DNA of 64,000 nt, from positions 62,001 to 126,000 of the forward strand of contig NZ_BKAG01000008.1 of the NCBI RefSeq assembly GCF_007992435.1. Direction: 5' to 3'. How positions within the stretch are numbered: the stretch's first letter is position 1; each line of letters starts with the position of its first letter. Below the pieces are notes generated by a model. That model was not told where the DNA came from and did no database searches. It worked only from the letters and a program-made list of their open reading frames with translations. The DNA comes from Prosthecobacter gellanilyticus (GTDB lineage Bacteria; Verrucomicrobiota; Verrucomicrobiia; Verrucomicrobiales; Verrucomicrobiaceae). This document shows positions 31,701 to 36,993 of the stretch, piece by piece. The position numbers and the translations under genes are program-made.

Positions 31701-34700
31701 TGAAATACATCCGCGCCCTCAACGCGGCTGGTCTCACTCATAACCTTCGTGATCCTGTCACGTTCGAGGTTCTCCGGATCCTCGTCAGCCAGTTGAACTT
31801 CACCATCGCCAGCTCCTGGGGCACGCCGGTCGTGCTCGACAGCGCGGGTGACGTGGGCGCCTACCCATCGCTGGGTTCGGTCAATGGCCAGCCTACCACC
31901 CTCAAAAACCGTCCTGCCATCTCCTACTATGATGCCACCAATGGAGATCTGAAGTATGTGACGGGCGCGGATTCCACAGGTGCTTCTTGGAATCAGCCCA
32001 CCACCCTGGTGTCTGTCGATGATGTCGGACGTGCGAACACTCTGCTGGTCGCCGATGGCCTGCCCGCTGTCTCCTACTACAACGCCACGACGGCCGACCT
32101 TGAGTTTGTCATCCTCAACAATGCCAGCGGTTACTCGCGCATCGCTCTGAATGGCAACACGGCCTGGAGCGGCAACGTGACCCTCAATGGCATGACCACC
32201 CTGGCTCCAGCGCTCGGCACCGTGACCCAGTTCACGGGCCTGATCTCGGGTGCCGCTGGTTTCCGCCTGGCAGGGGGAGGCACGCTGAACATCTCGCCTA
32301 ACCAACGTCAGATCCTTCTGGAGGACACCACTGCCTTGACTCCAGGATGGGGCATTTCCGGCCCTGGCCTCACAGCCGGCACCACGCTCGCCTTCGTGGA
32401 TACCTTCAACCGCATGGTCACCCTGGATCGTGATCATGATGGCATCTCACGCACGGCCACCTACACGCTTTCGCCGCCACCGGGAGACGATCAAAACAAT
32501 CCGCGTAACATCGTGGGCACCGTGCTCGTCGGAAACAGCTTCGCATCCGCACTGGGCGGCCCGCGCATGACCACAGGGTCTGGCAGGGCTGTCAACGGCG
32601 GCGTCGTCATCCGTTCCGGAACCATTCTGTTCAGCGGCGTCAACCCGCTGAGTTCCGCCACCATCGAGATGGGTGACCAGATCTCCCAGGAGATCAATGT
32701 CGGGCGTGCGACGAATTCCATCTCCATCCTGAACCATGGCGGCAGCTTCAATGCCAATCATGACGGCATCAGTGTCAACGCTGATGGTCCGGGTGCTTTC
32801 GTGGACGTCAGCGCGACCATCGACGGTGGCTACTATGGCTTGCTCGCCACCACGGCGGACTCCAACGCAGACCAGTTCACCGGCAATCTGCCAAACGGCA
32901 CTGCCATCCGCTTCCGTGCCAGCCTGCTGCCCACCGGCATCGCAGCCAACACCACCTACTATGTCCGTGGCAGCTCCGGAGGCCAGTTCCAGGTGTCCGA
33001 AACGCAGGGCGGCAATTTCGTGAACTTCTTTGATGATGGCAGCAACATGTTCTACATCCTCGAGAGTTCTCTGACGGCGCAGATCCTGGTGAAGGACGAA
33101 GCCGCCAATCCGGAACGCAATGGCATCTATCGTGTGCTCATCACCACGGACAATGAGTCGATTGCCGTCAATGAGATCAATCTTGTGCGCGTGGCAGCTC
33201 TGGACTCGGTGGCGGAGATGGACTTTGGAGTGCGCGCCAACGTTGCCGCAGGCACCCATCAGGGTCAGTCCTACTACATTGGCAGCACCGTCACGGATCT
33301 GAATGTCTCCGCCGTCCACTGGATCCTGGACACGGCTGCCTCAGACGTGGCCCTGCTGGCGAATGCTGGAAACACCACCGTTGGAAATGCCATTGATATC
33401 AATGCCATTCCGGGCAGCGTTTCCACCATCCTGGGCGCCAACTCCACGGTCACCTCGGGTCAGGTCTTCTTCAACGGACCCATCACCCTGCAGAATCAGG
33501 CACAGGCCGCCCAGGACCTCGAGACGGTCGAACTCCGCTCCTTCACTTCTGAAGGCTTCGGCGTCAGGTTTAATGGTGCCATCACTGAGGCTGATACCCT
33601 GGACCGCCTCACTTTGATCAAGACTGGTTCTGGCACCGTCACGCTGGCTGGCAACAGCAGCTTCAAGGGTGGCATCACCATCAATCAGGGCAGCCTGCTG
33701 GTGATGAACAATCCTGCCACCGCGCTGACTGGCCAGTCCGGGACAGGCACCGGTGCAGTCACCGTGAATGCAGGTACTGTGCTGGGCGGCATTGGCTCCA
33801 TCAACGGTCCAGTGACTCTGAATGGCACGGTCGGTTCGCCGGCCATCCTCCGTCCTGGAGACCCCACCACCAACAACACACCTGTGGAAGCCTTGACCAT
33901 CAATGCTCCGCTCGTGGTTGGAGCGAACTCGGTGGTCGAATTCACGCTGGGCGTGAACAACTTCACCCAGCTGGTCGGCACCAGCATGAACCTGAGCACT
34001 GATACCTCCAAGATCGTGGTGCAGTTCGCAGGCAGCTTCCTGCCAGCGGATGGCACGGAGTTCCAGATCCTCAATCTGGTGAACGACCTGATCGTCTTCG
34101 GCGGAGCGCAGAACCTGCTGAACCTACTGCAGCTGCCCGTGAACAAGGTGTGGGATACCAACCGCTTCATCTCCGATGGCATCCTCAAAGTCGTGGGTGA
34201 CCCAACGGCGCTCTCCATCACTGACCAGCCTGATGACGCGACCAGGCAGCAGGGCCAGGAGCATACCTTCACCGTTGCTTACACAGGCTCTGGCCCAGTC
34301 ACGATCCAGTGGCAGAAGACCCCCATCACCGGACCAGACGCCTGGCAGAACATCCCTGGCGCCACCGGAACCAGCTACACCATCCCAAGTGTCACAGACG
34401 ACGATCATGAAGCTCGTTATCGCGTCAGGCTGACCAACGTGGTGGGTACCGTGGAAAGCAATAGCGCCACCCTCATCGTCAACTGGCCGCTCTCCTTCGT
34501 GAAGAACCTTTCCCCCACTCGTGTGGCTTCGGTGGGCTCTCCGCTCATCCTCAGCGTCGTCGTGGCAGGTGAGGATCCGACCTTTGAATGGATGAAAGAC
34601 GGGCAGTCTCTCGCCCCGCCAAGTTCCGCACCTGGCGCGAACACTCTCACCATTCCTGGCCATCTGGTCACCCTGCAATCTGCCGGCCAGTATCGCGTGG

Positions 34701-36985
34701 TGGTCAGAAATCCTCTGAACGCCACCACGGGCATCACCAGTGTGACCTGCACGGTCACGGTGACCGTGGGTCAGGCCGTGGTTGTCCTCATGCCAGAATC
34801 CCAGACCGTGCTGGCGGGTTCCACCGTCACGCTCACCTCCATGGCAGGTGGCGATGCCAACGGCCGTGTCACAAGCTGGTTGAAAGGTGCGGCACCGATC
34901 CTCGGTGAGTTCACAGAGACCTTGATCCTGCCGAACATCACCGTCGCCCAGGCGGGTGACTACAAGTTCAAGGTGGAAAACAAGTTCAACAGCAAAACCA
35001 CCACGGCCACCAGTGATCCTGCCAACATCGTGGTGGTGGAGAATCCGAACCGCACTGTCGCCGGGCAGCTCGGCAAGTCGGTGACGCTGACCGCAGTGGT
35101 CGGCTCACCCGCGAAAGTGAAGCCCACCTTTGTGTGGTTGAAGAACGGCCAGCCGCTGCCTGCCTCCAACGTCGCGAAGAAGTATGTGCTGGCCGCGAAC
35201 AAGCTGACCATCAACAGCCTGGCTCTGGATGACGCCGCCACCTACACCTGCCGCGTCACGGGTGATCCCTCTGTGCTCCCTGTGGTCGGTGCCACGCACT
35301 TCGTCCGCGTCTTCAATGCCGCGCCTGCGATCGACAAGGACATGCCGCCACCGCCTGCGGGCATGGTAGGCAGCTACTATTCCTGGAAGATCCCGTCCAT
35401 CAGTGATTCGGCGGATCCAGAGGACTGGAAGAAAGCTCCTGTCACCTACACGGCCACCGGCCTGCCTGCCGGCCTGAAGCTGGATGCGACCACCGGCATG
35501 ATCACCGGTCGTCCGACCGCGCCTAACAAAATTGTCAAAATCAGCAATGTTGATACCGAGGTGCCTTATGCGGTGAAGCTCACCGTGGTCAATGCCATCA
35601 AGCCAGCAGTCGGTGCTGCCACCGAGGCCACGATCTGGAACACCACGATCGACATCAATGCGCTGCCACTCGGCATCGCTGGTGTCTACGCCGGCCCGAT
35701 CGAACGCAGCGCCACGCTCAACTCTCGTCTGGGCGGCCGCTTTGACATGACCGTCACCACGGCGGGGGCTTACTCTGGTAAGATCATTCTGGGCACAGAT
35801 GCCGCACGTCCGTTCGCTGGTGCCTTCACCATGAACCTCGACAGTGCTGGTAACTTGATCGGCTCGGCTTCGACCTCGGTGACCATCCTGGGCACCAAGA
35901 CCTCTCCGCCGCTGACGATCAGCTTCACACTGAACATCACCGCTCCGATCACTCCTGGAGATCCGCCAGTCACCAGGCTGACCCCGGCCAGCATCTTCTA
36001 CCGCACAGACAGTGTGAACTTCAGCGCGTGGCGTAACAATTATGCCGCCAAGGCGGTCACTGGAGTTGCCAAGCTGCCAACGGCCTATCTGGCTCCTGAT
36101 CCGAAGAAGCCAGGATCCTTCATCCCAGCTCTCTATAACTTCGCCATCATGCTCCCTGAGGGTGATCCTCTGGAAGGTAATGTGAACGTGCCCCAAGGCT
36201 CCGGCTATGGCACCTTCACGGTCAGCGCTGCTGGCGCCTACACTCTTGCGGGCCGCACGCCTGACAATGAGTCTCTGACGGGCTCTTACTGGGTCGGACC
36301 GGAAGGTGAGCTGTTCATCTACCAGACGCTTCACACGCCAGTGACCGGCGCTGTTCCGACCAAAGGTTCCATCCACGGCCAGCTTCAGATCGAACTGGGC
36401 ACCACCCAGGACGAAAACGACCTCACCGGTGCTTTGACCTTGGTCCGTCAGGCGAATCCGAAGGGTCGCCTCTACAAGCTTGGATTCGGCCTGCCAAACA
36501 CACCGGTGACCACGCCAGTGGGCCTGGTGGCCGTGGGCGGTCGTTTCGTGGAACCTCCGGCAACCGGCACTGTCCTGGGTGCTGCGCCCACCACCACAGC
36601 CAGCCTGGTGTTCAGCGAGAATGCTGATCTCAGCTCAAACGTGAACACGGCCACGAACCCGAACTGCATCGACAACATCACGCTCGCCGCACTCAGCAAG
36701 GTGACCATGCCGCCCAAGGGCGCCACGAATCCAGGCCAGACGGCCCTGACCGTCGCTCACAAGACCGGCATCCTGGGGGGTAGCTTCACTCTGACAGATC
36801 CAGGCACCAAGCCAGTGATCCGGAAGAGCAGCATCCTGGGTCTCACCATCCGGGTGCGCACCAGCGCCTTCGGTGTCCTGCCTCGCACCACAGCGACTTA
36901 CGGCGTTGGATACTTCGTCCTCGACCAGTTGCCCGGTGGCACCACTGCGCCGCAGCGGACCGGAATTTTCAGCTTCACGGACTAA
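13715..36985 (+). CDS. Giant exported mosaic repeat protein (7756 residues) of the Verru_Chthon cassette
   Basis: One uninterrupted frame with a signal peptide (cleavage probably after SMA34). In order: about 17 GSGY-type repeats (about 97-830); autotransporter-associated strand repeats of the form KxGxGxLxLxGxNxYxGxTxVxxGxLxL (nine clear copies between 17029 and 33700); a seven-blade propeller-like set split by inserts (17890-21060); many VGMxVxGxGIPxxTxV repeats; GLxxxTxYYVV repeats; an ISYYDATNGDLKYV array interrupted by a Delta-60 propeller-like array (29820-32130); Ig-like domains (34200-35320); and a C-terminal domain of about 500 residues. I see no autotransporter barrel and the last residues are FSFTD, so secretion probably needs other proteins, perhaps the cassette pseudopilins. 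Expected at the cell surface as a very long fibre. The pyrimidine-rich leader lacks a Shine-Dalgarno. Assembly error is unlikely to explain the length, since no stops or frameshifts are visible. Confidence 0.9.
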   Translation: MKPILRALASQALMGAVFVSVAGAGLLLVDSSMAQSTINGSWNVNGGSWGTLANWSYAQPMRPTLMTVSLNPGVLVTVIRKNDKLDAVELQNVQGAGGSGFTKTPTVIVSDPGANGRPAVVKANLDIDDGVQPGDTGKIVSFTVVDEGYGYTATPTVTITREISGLVVTDAGSGYTKPPLIEFNGGGGYASNSPPAVAFRGGLGGGALATATVSGGTVQTPITINNRGSGYSSLKPPTVSFVTTSGGSGATASVHLGVSAASFVINGGTTRYSVAPTVTISAPAGGSPITATATANLDGNGVVTGVTITNPGRSYTGAPTISFTGGTVLTPGTNPTGTGVDNQFVIGDLIRTAAGSGYSNVVVNPVAILFTQPAPDNVAAGTAIVEDGRVVAVEINDGGIGYTTAPQVIFGLPNPNPAGVVGNGGVYATAAIAGGEVTSVTMSAAHPSVPSGGGAGGAAAVTAFSPDPEVAKFGAVSSVTLVNSGQGYTSIPTVAIGATLRRTATATSVVSSGTVTAVNIGNHGSGYIATPSVSFSTVRWLGYTSAPRVRFVNNGVMGAVATATRNTTTNAITSLAINDNGSGYPSAPTVTIVGGNGTGAAATTTVAGGVVTNVIVSNQGSSYGVAPTVIFTGGGGTGAKGTANIVGGRVISITLTSPGSGYTSAPSVGIIAGDVADPATATASITGGRVTALNLTYGGSGYTGTPTVVFTTGGVTFPTAAATVAAGRLSRITLTYPGSGHSTPPVPNMTGGTITGGVQGTAATTITGGKVNDAITIVTPGGADPALATAVMAPNGTVDSINLTSGGSGYLSAPLVTIADPTGVNTPVMLAPGGQGSFVQFNRDIGGNSTITLEDARVVGSLSVGDTGAEDYIFNAGTGGSDSFLAFSMGAIGGGKSFLTKIQGDQDVINAPLILMDELNARINAGRLTLAGGVTGSGSLVLSGNSVLTVRGVAPTSNLVDLWLWNRSTTNAGAQIELGVQGGPGFDTIRLGNASMGTGGHAVLQLLENRGSGLADPSPFLDQINDNARIVVDAVTNRWGYFKLMGGDETIGSIQDVGNALVLENMEGETINTDAVLTLGGDNLDSFIGGFIRNRSGGSGAGTLGLTKNGTGSLTLLGGNITYTGDTVLNDGILRLINTTNFNSRIVSVTGTKIEVETTTGVNFDNDVNGDSSFRKLGASSLSFNSGQMSLDDFFMTAGSVTMRGGASSLRGGENIIEKGLVVRGDNGADKSVRIADSLSVGFVQAEGRFGQAGSQFNVFGERLGVSNRGYYREGVIESSGAIEISNMLLRLVPSNITDNRVVANTTTGSTSLTLNDVNNLLVGSVLILASTESPEANLRNIPQDTRIESVNLVTRTVTLTKSVKLVAGTNVSFVYSSNTDGAVRGESLNFADVVFDGRRFLAVTSKGTIHSSLNGSIWTQVYEDPLGQPLESLSWTGERYVAVGVLGRVVTSGAGNAWTVQSTGVSTALRGVTGTDVAFTGNLVNGSSTVTNVANGASFLPGMTIIGNATAPDSRILSATVTGANVSVVLDGPAVAAGTEVDFSYFRGTTVITPAASASTVTNVRTAQFVPTGIVLTSSQNNAIPNGATVLSVNGPTSRVTMSQNITASSSSPVDLFTMIGDTTLGSEVITNVSNTSGLAVGMVIKGTGIPSNTRVTAFNATAGTITVNIKLPVTRPATALSIFTGRLVSGSAVIEDVTSATAFTANMTARGRLLPANTRVVASTASTLTLNNNASATATPASLQAVKTVMARTGDFSSGSVTVNNVSDTTGLVQGMPVSAPNVIPAGTVIQTVSANSITLSQAAIASPVIQSFNAGFDLIAVGDDGRILASATGATDTWVPLTSGITRDLNAITWNGTRFAAVGDNSEILVSTTGLTWARQTPPLATSENVIISQDSVNNTISLNNSSTVTSTGGSFAGYKGNTVGSINQAGQNNTATAVIGGITGIHILRPNLQIFSLNGLQAGVTVRSVDTAANTMRMWSPATATITAAPIQTFTALASTRIIALTGVTISAATDLFTKVDHGLFTGDSVTLTTITNGAGLKQGSNYFVIRVSDDTFKLAISPADAEFGSAVNVTTNRTGVVVSPNPNVLREVTDFKGLMPGMLLHGSALPAPTAIIAMDRVARTITLASSPTASGRLGFGVLYGNFVNGSDTVTNIRIFPSIVAMSGRTSQLGTVGKSIGAYPDRISNGVTISSFSSGANTVTLSAPAIGTGYIPLYSILGTTTNGSNLITDVSTAHLTGLAAGQLIYVTGTAEAADTFSVFTITSVDMTNHEIVLSSPPSLNETADPVEVYMGVFTGLVTAGDNVVRNLSNRLGVAPPILAQPDLQDVIWTGSKFVSVGNYGAVLTSDDGTTWFPQNAGTGHDLFTVGLSGAQILAAGEDGLILQSTNGTAWTTARTPDNPSFVDARQIRDIQALVGTTSTTLALGSGGLSSANGTTWSSSLNDTFSGTQTFLTVAGRPNAGGGLTLSNDVTTTSTTSPSGGTVVNANNTNRIDDGLTLQSRGGEMIFENNAAAGVEFKETIGKLLLDQGNLRLQSFQAGIGGKTTLTFGSLEAKPGAVLELLSRDKSSGSAVNALGSIGSNDRNRIMLTQAPVIDPVRKIIGGYVTIDNEWATYDATNGITRLAAGDYDTTDQPNWSATDNVKMTAGRTITSPTGSVPATMIARAMNSLLMVGQTLNLDSKRISIESGGLLVTANSVIQGTSSNVFAGSITRGAGKDVDAVVNIITSNVASPTSVIQLTLNAPIVDFLTSATVTTAHAQGVSTITLPAPAMVGLVVGMEVAGGGAAIPPGTRIQSISGNTVTLSVPLAQGFAANTVLSFSGGSVSLAKSGPGLLVLGGPSSYTGKTYVNAGAIRMTNFDALGTAPASFVPDHIQLNGGTLQINHVLTGQTVEPDYNVNLNDGLRGLTIGIAGGRLEVGVDNPNNEGTGPGNKAPEINLTITNAINAIGVLELAVRSNAGLNPSQANSITLGTASSTNVYRAGIKTEATFEGDMFIRGNNLIGGIFSEGGNLTVDGNNNFTASIRSLKGNIRINGSNTFNGSTTWSEPVDFRSGKLVLSSANALGTNGLNLIMGDAAELALAGISQRLTTFTSTALSVISNDDAPNNFVGSTPVVFDMDRNQNFNGIVKDGLTIDGNQDAALRLDKIGPATLTLTNANNAFSGGVRILEGALNVTTISNVGSSSALGRIFTSDPGLLVIDKSVLSVTPITAQTTDRSFTMGSGPYGATLVANGGVQEASVTFGLELRDAITGTTSISQPVAFLGTDTRTLTLSGIGRGDNQFLLELGDASASGLTSLFKTSSGTWVLGKSNPYSGLTTVQEGSLVVTRNDALGTKGRSVIANSSNGVFTSSSNLPNGTPITFPLFAATTLPGGIKADTQYYVVGSSGNTFQISTTPNGAPLTITTNGANVQFVPKIDSVRSTNLNVGTGVFTGYAPVGSVVTFNTKLSPTTIVLPTGLDTNTPYYVVSSDNGSFTVSLTPGGAPISFSGTSTPDSLYYTSNAVGNAGAGVNLNGGTLELRDVDYVTPEQLIFEGGALSVPTGRSASWSGDVLVNANSRITVGANGTLTLNGNILGSRGLNQEGEGTLIMRGETIAPTTNVANSVREYAVRAGTLVLDYTLNNASKLVDNALLRLGGTRRGGTVVLRGGSHEEIVSQLNLEAGASKIYREEGSSSTIRLNTAFRSTGSSLYVDTSRIAKIDNPNFNGILGAWAIIRDALTNAFHVIPGTSTFSYTATVNAATDKINTTGSHFIRDGMVVTFSTTGTMPGGLTAGVPYYAQNTQGSFSNLEVTTLLGPPPSSGAPVGTRVNITSAGTGTLTVTGQQGFIPDAGTDYFTTYEGHGLANGVRVRLSSYGQLPAGLSAATDYYVVSSEFRGFRLSLTLDGPPVDFSNNGSGIHVLETQGAERRQGPAALTFSVQPDFAPGSDGNDRVKVIIQQVGAQDPLEVGESYNVNSIYSTLTGQGTGADPYIYTLKTTTANNSNQAIVGFVLGDQKGAVKMANVLKVESSTSTPRVVLFFPQFATFTDLNSYGMPAGFTLSNGAYDNGSVELDWARNAGTPGNETNPNDGFMMPNGSYNSAWASGVNTGVTGSSGIKNPSSTFSVRFANKTASTVSLVGTGLYPIRTGGVLVSPTVGANDSTFNGLGVLTTENQGNLQNFLFHQHNTLGSLIIDNKITNRQAITRTARLTGTSSRYLTMSVNVSSLQVAPDWSLPVSTGLNTGISVGSKIESIVQNRLIILSSNHDGTLRDQQYVFSSPGAININADLALVAGHPGRTQITGLTTTADITVGMSVTGPGILASTTVTGIVNGSTVLLSQENDTTFHSGAYLFTDGVTPISRSGMVNEPNHYLITGMATTADLTVGMTVTGPGITPGTTIVEKSANPAYVRLSQIHDGVYRTGVTYTFNGGINKTATLPVAVVIRDASADPNRRILDGVTTTAGLTPGVTVVGAGIPASTTVELILDAHTLYLSQNHDGAFRRANYTFTGGSLPSVGVVLTASVPNADRRIVMGIVNNAQGIVSTNDLYVGMPISGPGIPFGSTITFIYNDSDIQVSTNHFFTAESTTLTFTPTTGVEKLGAGTLVLNGASDYTGVTFIADGAVRANLLTDGGVPGSLGASNGGSGNLVFNGGELQYVGENGQTNRGFTVADFATINVGHERTTATFSGAVSSGTDRLNKSGPGTLELNGNANLAAMRVQQGRLLLQTVDTNPAPGAFSPTNFSQSALTSLMLGGGTMELRGTPEGNVTQNFGSQLTIEAGATILKVTSVPASSLEALTTPFTRLNIMGQEEITPVIRQPGGTVSFVENPQGNGSADIFLYLPIEERQKVLPWATYQDTTNGGGINQFATVLQATSASETTGGEIVSAGSIGLYDIGSGLIDPGNWMSTRSGAGSFDVSEGALSPEGLPLAFNGNIDVGDGDRFARTIRFSTAVDGSINIAASRTLELVGGAILAGTNVFGGQKAINGPGNITGGALNDVNSDFIMHNYNPITPFTIGANIVDRSVKSANNAGTIGKGQIKTGETQMKITLSGLPTDFFTRVRSGMEVSGPGIQPGTTVVAVEVNFLRLILSLPATEDHINTAFTFTDTTNFIQTGTGTTILSGNNTYSGNTYVHGGVLRLNSANAVPGGIGATGGTSALIVEDGIIGLGSSDFTRGLGTGISDILFTGNGGFAAYGADRTVNLGGGAVPDVLRFGNNNFVPDGSSLILGSRDATHKITFANPIDLSAFSQAIRVENSQIAVEAELSGSLSGLGRMIKFGLGTLRLGVSNANQGGVEIAEGRIIAANVPNVFGTATGAVRLGSSLTNTTAQAGLDLVVEGGAVGNPLLVGAVNARGAQWTLGGVMDASQNDPQVGTEASAMIVSGYPAVAYYDSTNQDLKYVRALDTRGAAWGAPVTISSRGNVGRNPSLQIINGNPGISYYDETNGMVMFVRSTDAQGVVWGTPISVAQTSPAAVAVLPDGKILVGGSFTRFDGQIRNRLVRLVPDGTSYKLDTDPLQFNANIMNGEVRAILVLPDGRILVGGTFTAVRENGAATVDTTRNRIAVFNANGTLDLSVNPNANSDVRVFVRQSDGKIMVGGSFSTMSGVGRTRMARLNANITLDTSFGNTDIRNGEVRAIIPEDRDTDTPGFESYAIAGTFTDIRGSGNRNRLARINADASLAAFNPDANNAVQDMVRLPSGKFLVGGTFTAFAGGVIARTRLARINDNGSVDETFGQEVNGEVRDLHLEANGDVLVSGIFSQLGDFTRNFIGRVLVNGNVDASFAPEPDNEVRQIATMADGKIVMAGTFNNVSGVTQQLVARILGTGASDSGFTRSIVNAGLYSSLCNVNGNPAIAYYYNNSILAKGDIYYIRSSDVNGGGWPNPELIKDDGNVGVGISMTVANIGGDLLTKDNRGTETTADDEVTISGTVATSGTPVIAYGDAGNGRVRYVVANNVNGSGNAGVGLGEAMTNWSLPKDIPGLDGTVGTHFTLGVVDGFPALVYQTSDTKDLKYIRALNAAGLTHNLRDPVTFEVLRILVSQLNFTIASSWGTPVVLDSAGDVGAYPSLGSVNGQPTTLKNRPAISYYDATNGDLKYVTGADSTGASWNQPTTLVSVDDVGRANTLLVADGLPAVSYYNATTADLEFVILNNASGYSRIALNGNTAWSGNVTLNGMTTLAPALGTVTQFTGLISGAAGFRLAGGGTLNISPNQRQILLEDTTALTPGWGISGPGLTAGTTLAFVDTFNRMVTLDRDHDGISRTATYTLSPPPGDDQNNPRNIVGTVLVGNSFASALGGPRMTTGSGRAVNGGVVIRSGTILFSGVNPLSSATIEMGDQISQEINVGRATNSISILNHGGSFNANHDGISVNADGPGAFVDVSATIDGGYYGLLATTADSNADQFTGNLPNGTAIRFRASLLPTGIAANTTYYVRGSSGGQFQVSETQGGNFVNFFDDGSNMFYILESSLTAQILVKDEAANPERNGIYRVLITTDNESIAVNEINLVRVAALDSVAEMDFGVRANVAAGTHQGQSYYIGSTVTDLNVSAVHWILDTAASDVALLANAGNTTVGNAIDINAIPGSVSTILGANSTVTSGQVFFNGPITLQNQAQAAQDLETVELRSFTSEGFGVRFNGAITEADTLDRLTLIKTGSGTVTLAGNSSFKGGITINQGSLLVMNNPATALTGQSGTGTGAVTVNAGTVLGGIGSINGPVTLNGTVGSPAILRPGDPTTNNTPVEALTINAPLVVGANSVVEFTLGVNNFTQLVGTSMNLSTDTSKIVVQFAGSFLPADGTEFQILNLVNDLIVFGGAQNLLNLLQLPVNKVWDTNRFISDGILKVVGDPTALSITDQPDDATRQQGQEHTFTVAYTGSGPVTIQWQKTPITGPDAWQNIPGATGTSYTIPSVTDDDHEARYRVRLTNVVGTVESNSATLIVNWPLSFVKNLSPTRVASVGSPLILSVVVAGEDPTFEWMKDGQSLAPPSSAPGANTLTIPGHLVTLQSAGQYRVVVRNPLNATTGITSVTCTVTVTVGQAVVVLMPESQTVLAGSTVTLTSMAGGDANGRVTSWLKGAAPILGEFTETLILPNITVAQAGDYKFKVENKFNSKTTTATSDPANIVVVENPNRTVAGQLGKSVTLTAVVGSPAKVKPTFVWLKNGQPLPASNVAKKYVLAANKLTINSLALDDAATYTCRVTGDPSVLPVVGATHFVRVFNAAPAIDKDMPPPPAGMVGSYYSWKIPSISDSADPEDWKKAPVTYTATGLPAGLKLDATTGMITGRPTAPNKIVKISNVDTEVPYAVKLTVVNAIKPAVGAATEATIWNTTIDINALPLGIAGVYAGPIERSATLNSRLGGRFDMTVTTAGAYSGKIILGTDAARPFAGAFTMNLDSAGNLIGSASTSVTILGTKTSPPLTISFTLNITAPITPGDPPVTRLTPASIFYRTDSVNFSAWRNNYAAKAVTGVAKLPTAYLAPDPKKPGSFIPALYNFAIMLPEGDPLEGNVNVPQGSGYGTFTVSAAGAYTLAGRTPDNESLTGSYWVGPEGELFIYQTLHTPVTGAVPTKGSIHGQLQIELGTTQDENDLTGALTLVRQANPKGRLYKLGFGLPNTPVTTPVGLVAVGGRFVEPPATGTVLGAAPTTTASLVFSENADLSSNVNTATNPNCIDNITLAALSKVTMPPKGATNPGQTALTVAHKTGILGGSFTLTDPGTKPVIRKSSILGLTIRVRTSAFGVLPRTTATYGVGYFVLDQLPGGTTAPQRTGIFSFTD
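14005..16180 (+). repeat. GSGY repeat array in the giant protein
   Basis: About 17 copies of a 40-45-residue unit with core GSGYTSAPTVTI, usually followed by GGxGTGAxAxAxV and GGxVTxVxI. Examples: GSGYTKPPLIEF, GSGYPSAPTVTI, GSSYGVAPTVIF, GSGYTGTPTVVF. Degenerate copies include TTRYSVAPTVTI and GSGHSTPPVPNM. Probably a beta-rich solenoid. Confidence 0.8.
17890..21060 (+). repeat. Seven propeller-like blades split 2+2+3 by inserted repeats
   Basis: Units of the form WxGxxFxAVGxxGxIxxSxxGxTWxxQ occur as two copies near 17897 and 18026, two near 19165 and 19282, and three near 20722, 20836 and 20970. They resemble Ycf48- or sialidase-type blades. The stretches between the groups (about 18145-19160 and 19375-20670) are filled by VGM-type and other repeats. 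Confidence 0.65.
18160..20640 (+). repeat. VGMxVxGxGIPxxTxV repeat blocks
   Basis: A unit of about 50 residues with core GLxVGMVIKGTGIPSNTRV, ending in a strand such as TITVNIKLPV and often starting with SxTVTNVSxTxGL. Several copies lie here; more occur at about 26540-27440 (for example LTVGMTVTGPGITPGTTI), 28790-28990 and 32280-32470. I do not know a named family for it. Confidence 0.65.
29820..32130 (+). repeat. ISYYDATNGDLKYV array, seven copies, interrupted after copy two
   Basis: Copies at about 29826 (AVAYYDSTNQDLKYVRA), 29977 (GISYYDETNGMVMFVRS), 31222, 31474, 31666, 31915 (AISYYDATNGDLKYVTG) and 32065. Each is preceded by a V-N/D-G-x-P turn, and several are followed by DxxGxxWGxP. 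Copies two and three are separated by about 1.1 kb that encodes the Delta-60 array. Confidence 0.7.
30085..31130 (+). repeat. Delta-60-type propeller repeats
   Basis: Seven units with core DGKILVGGSFT: near 30109 (DGKILVGGSFTRF), DGRILVGGTFTAV, DGKIMVGGSFSTM, ESYAIAGTFTDI, SGKFLVGGTFTAF, NGDVLVSGIFSQL and DGKIVMAGTFNNV. Linkers carry RxRLARINxDGSxD. This matches the Delta-60 repeat known from myxobacteria and Verrucomicrobia, thought to form a beta-propeller. Seven units would make one complete propeller. Confidence 0.8.
34200..35320 (+). repeat. Immunoglobulin-like domains near the C-terminus of the giant protein
   Basis: Four Ig-like units with WxKxGxxL and a DxGxYxxxVxN F-strand: IQWQKTPITG with DDHEARYRVRLTN, FEWMKDGQSL with SAGQYRVVVRN, TSWLKGAAPI with QAGDYKFKVEN, and FVWLKNGQPL with DAATYTCRVTG. 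They are followed by a putative-Ig-like GLPAGLKLDATTGMITGRP segment, then the C-terminal domain. Confidence 0.8.
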
Positions 36986-36993
36986 ACAGACCG

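Larger units (their letters stand above)
17029..33700 (+). repeat. Dispersed autotransporter-associated beta-strand repeats
   Basis: Nine clear copies, for example LTKNGTGSLTLLGG (17029), LAKSGPGLLVLGG (22210), LDKIGPATLTLTN (23161), EKLGAGTLVLNG (27459), LNKSGPGTLELNG (27757), FIQTGTGTTILSG (29003), MIKFGLGTLRLG (29491) and LIKTGSGTVTLAG (33613). Most are followed by a YxGxTxVxxGxLxL strand. In other proteins these repeats form passenger beta-helices. They are spread through the protein and alternate with other repeat types. Confidence 0.8.

Noticed and set aside
30467-32437. 656-residue minus-strand open frame inside the giant gene
   Set aside because: Composition rich in Arg, Gly, Asp and His with no domain pattern; it mirrors a strongly coding plus frame. 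Similar antisense frames at 20117-22006 and 28553-30040 were dropped for the same reason.
35340-36985. Autotransporter beta-barrel at the end of the giant protein
   Set aside because: The passenger-type repeats suggested one, but the C-terminal 500 residues lack a regular amphipathic strand series and do not end in an aromatic residue.
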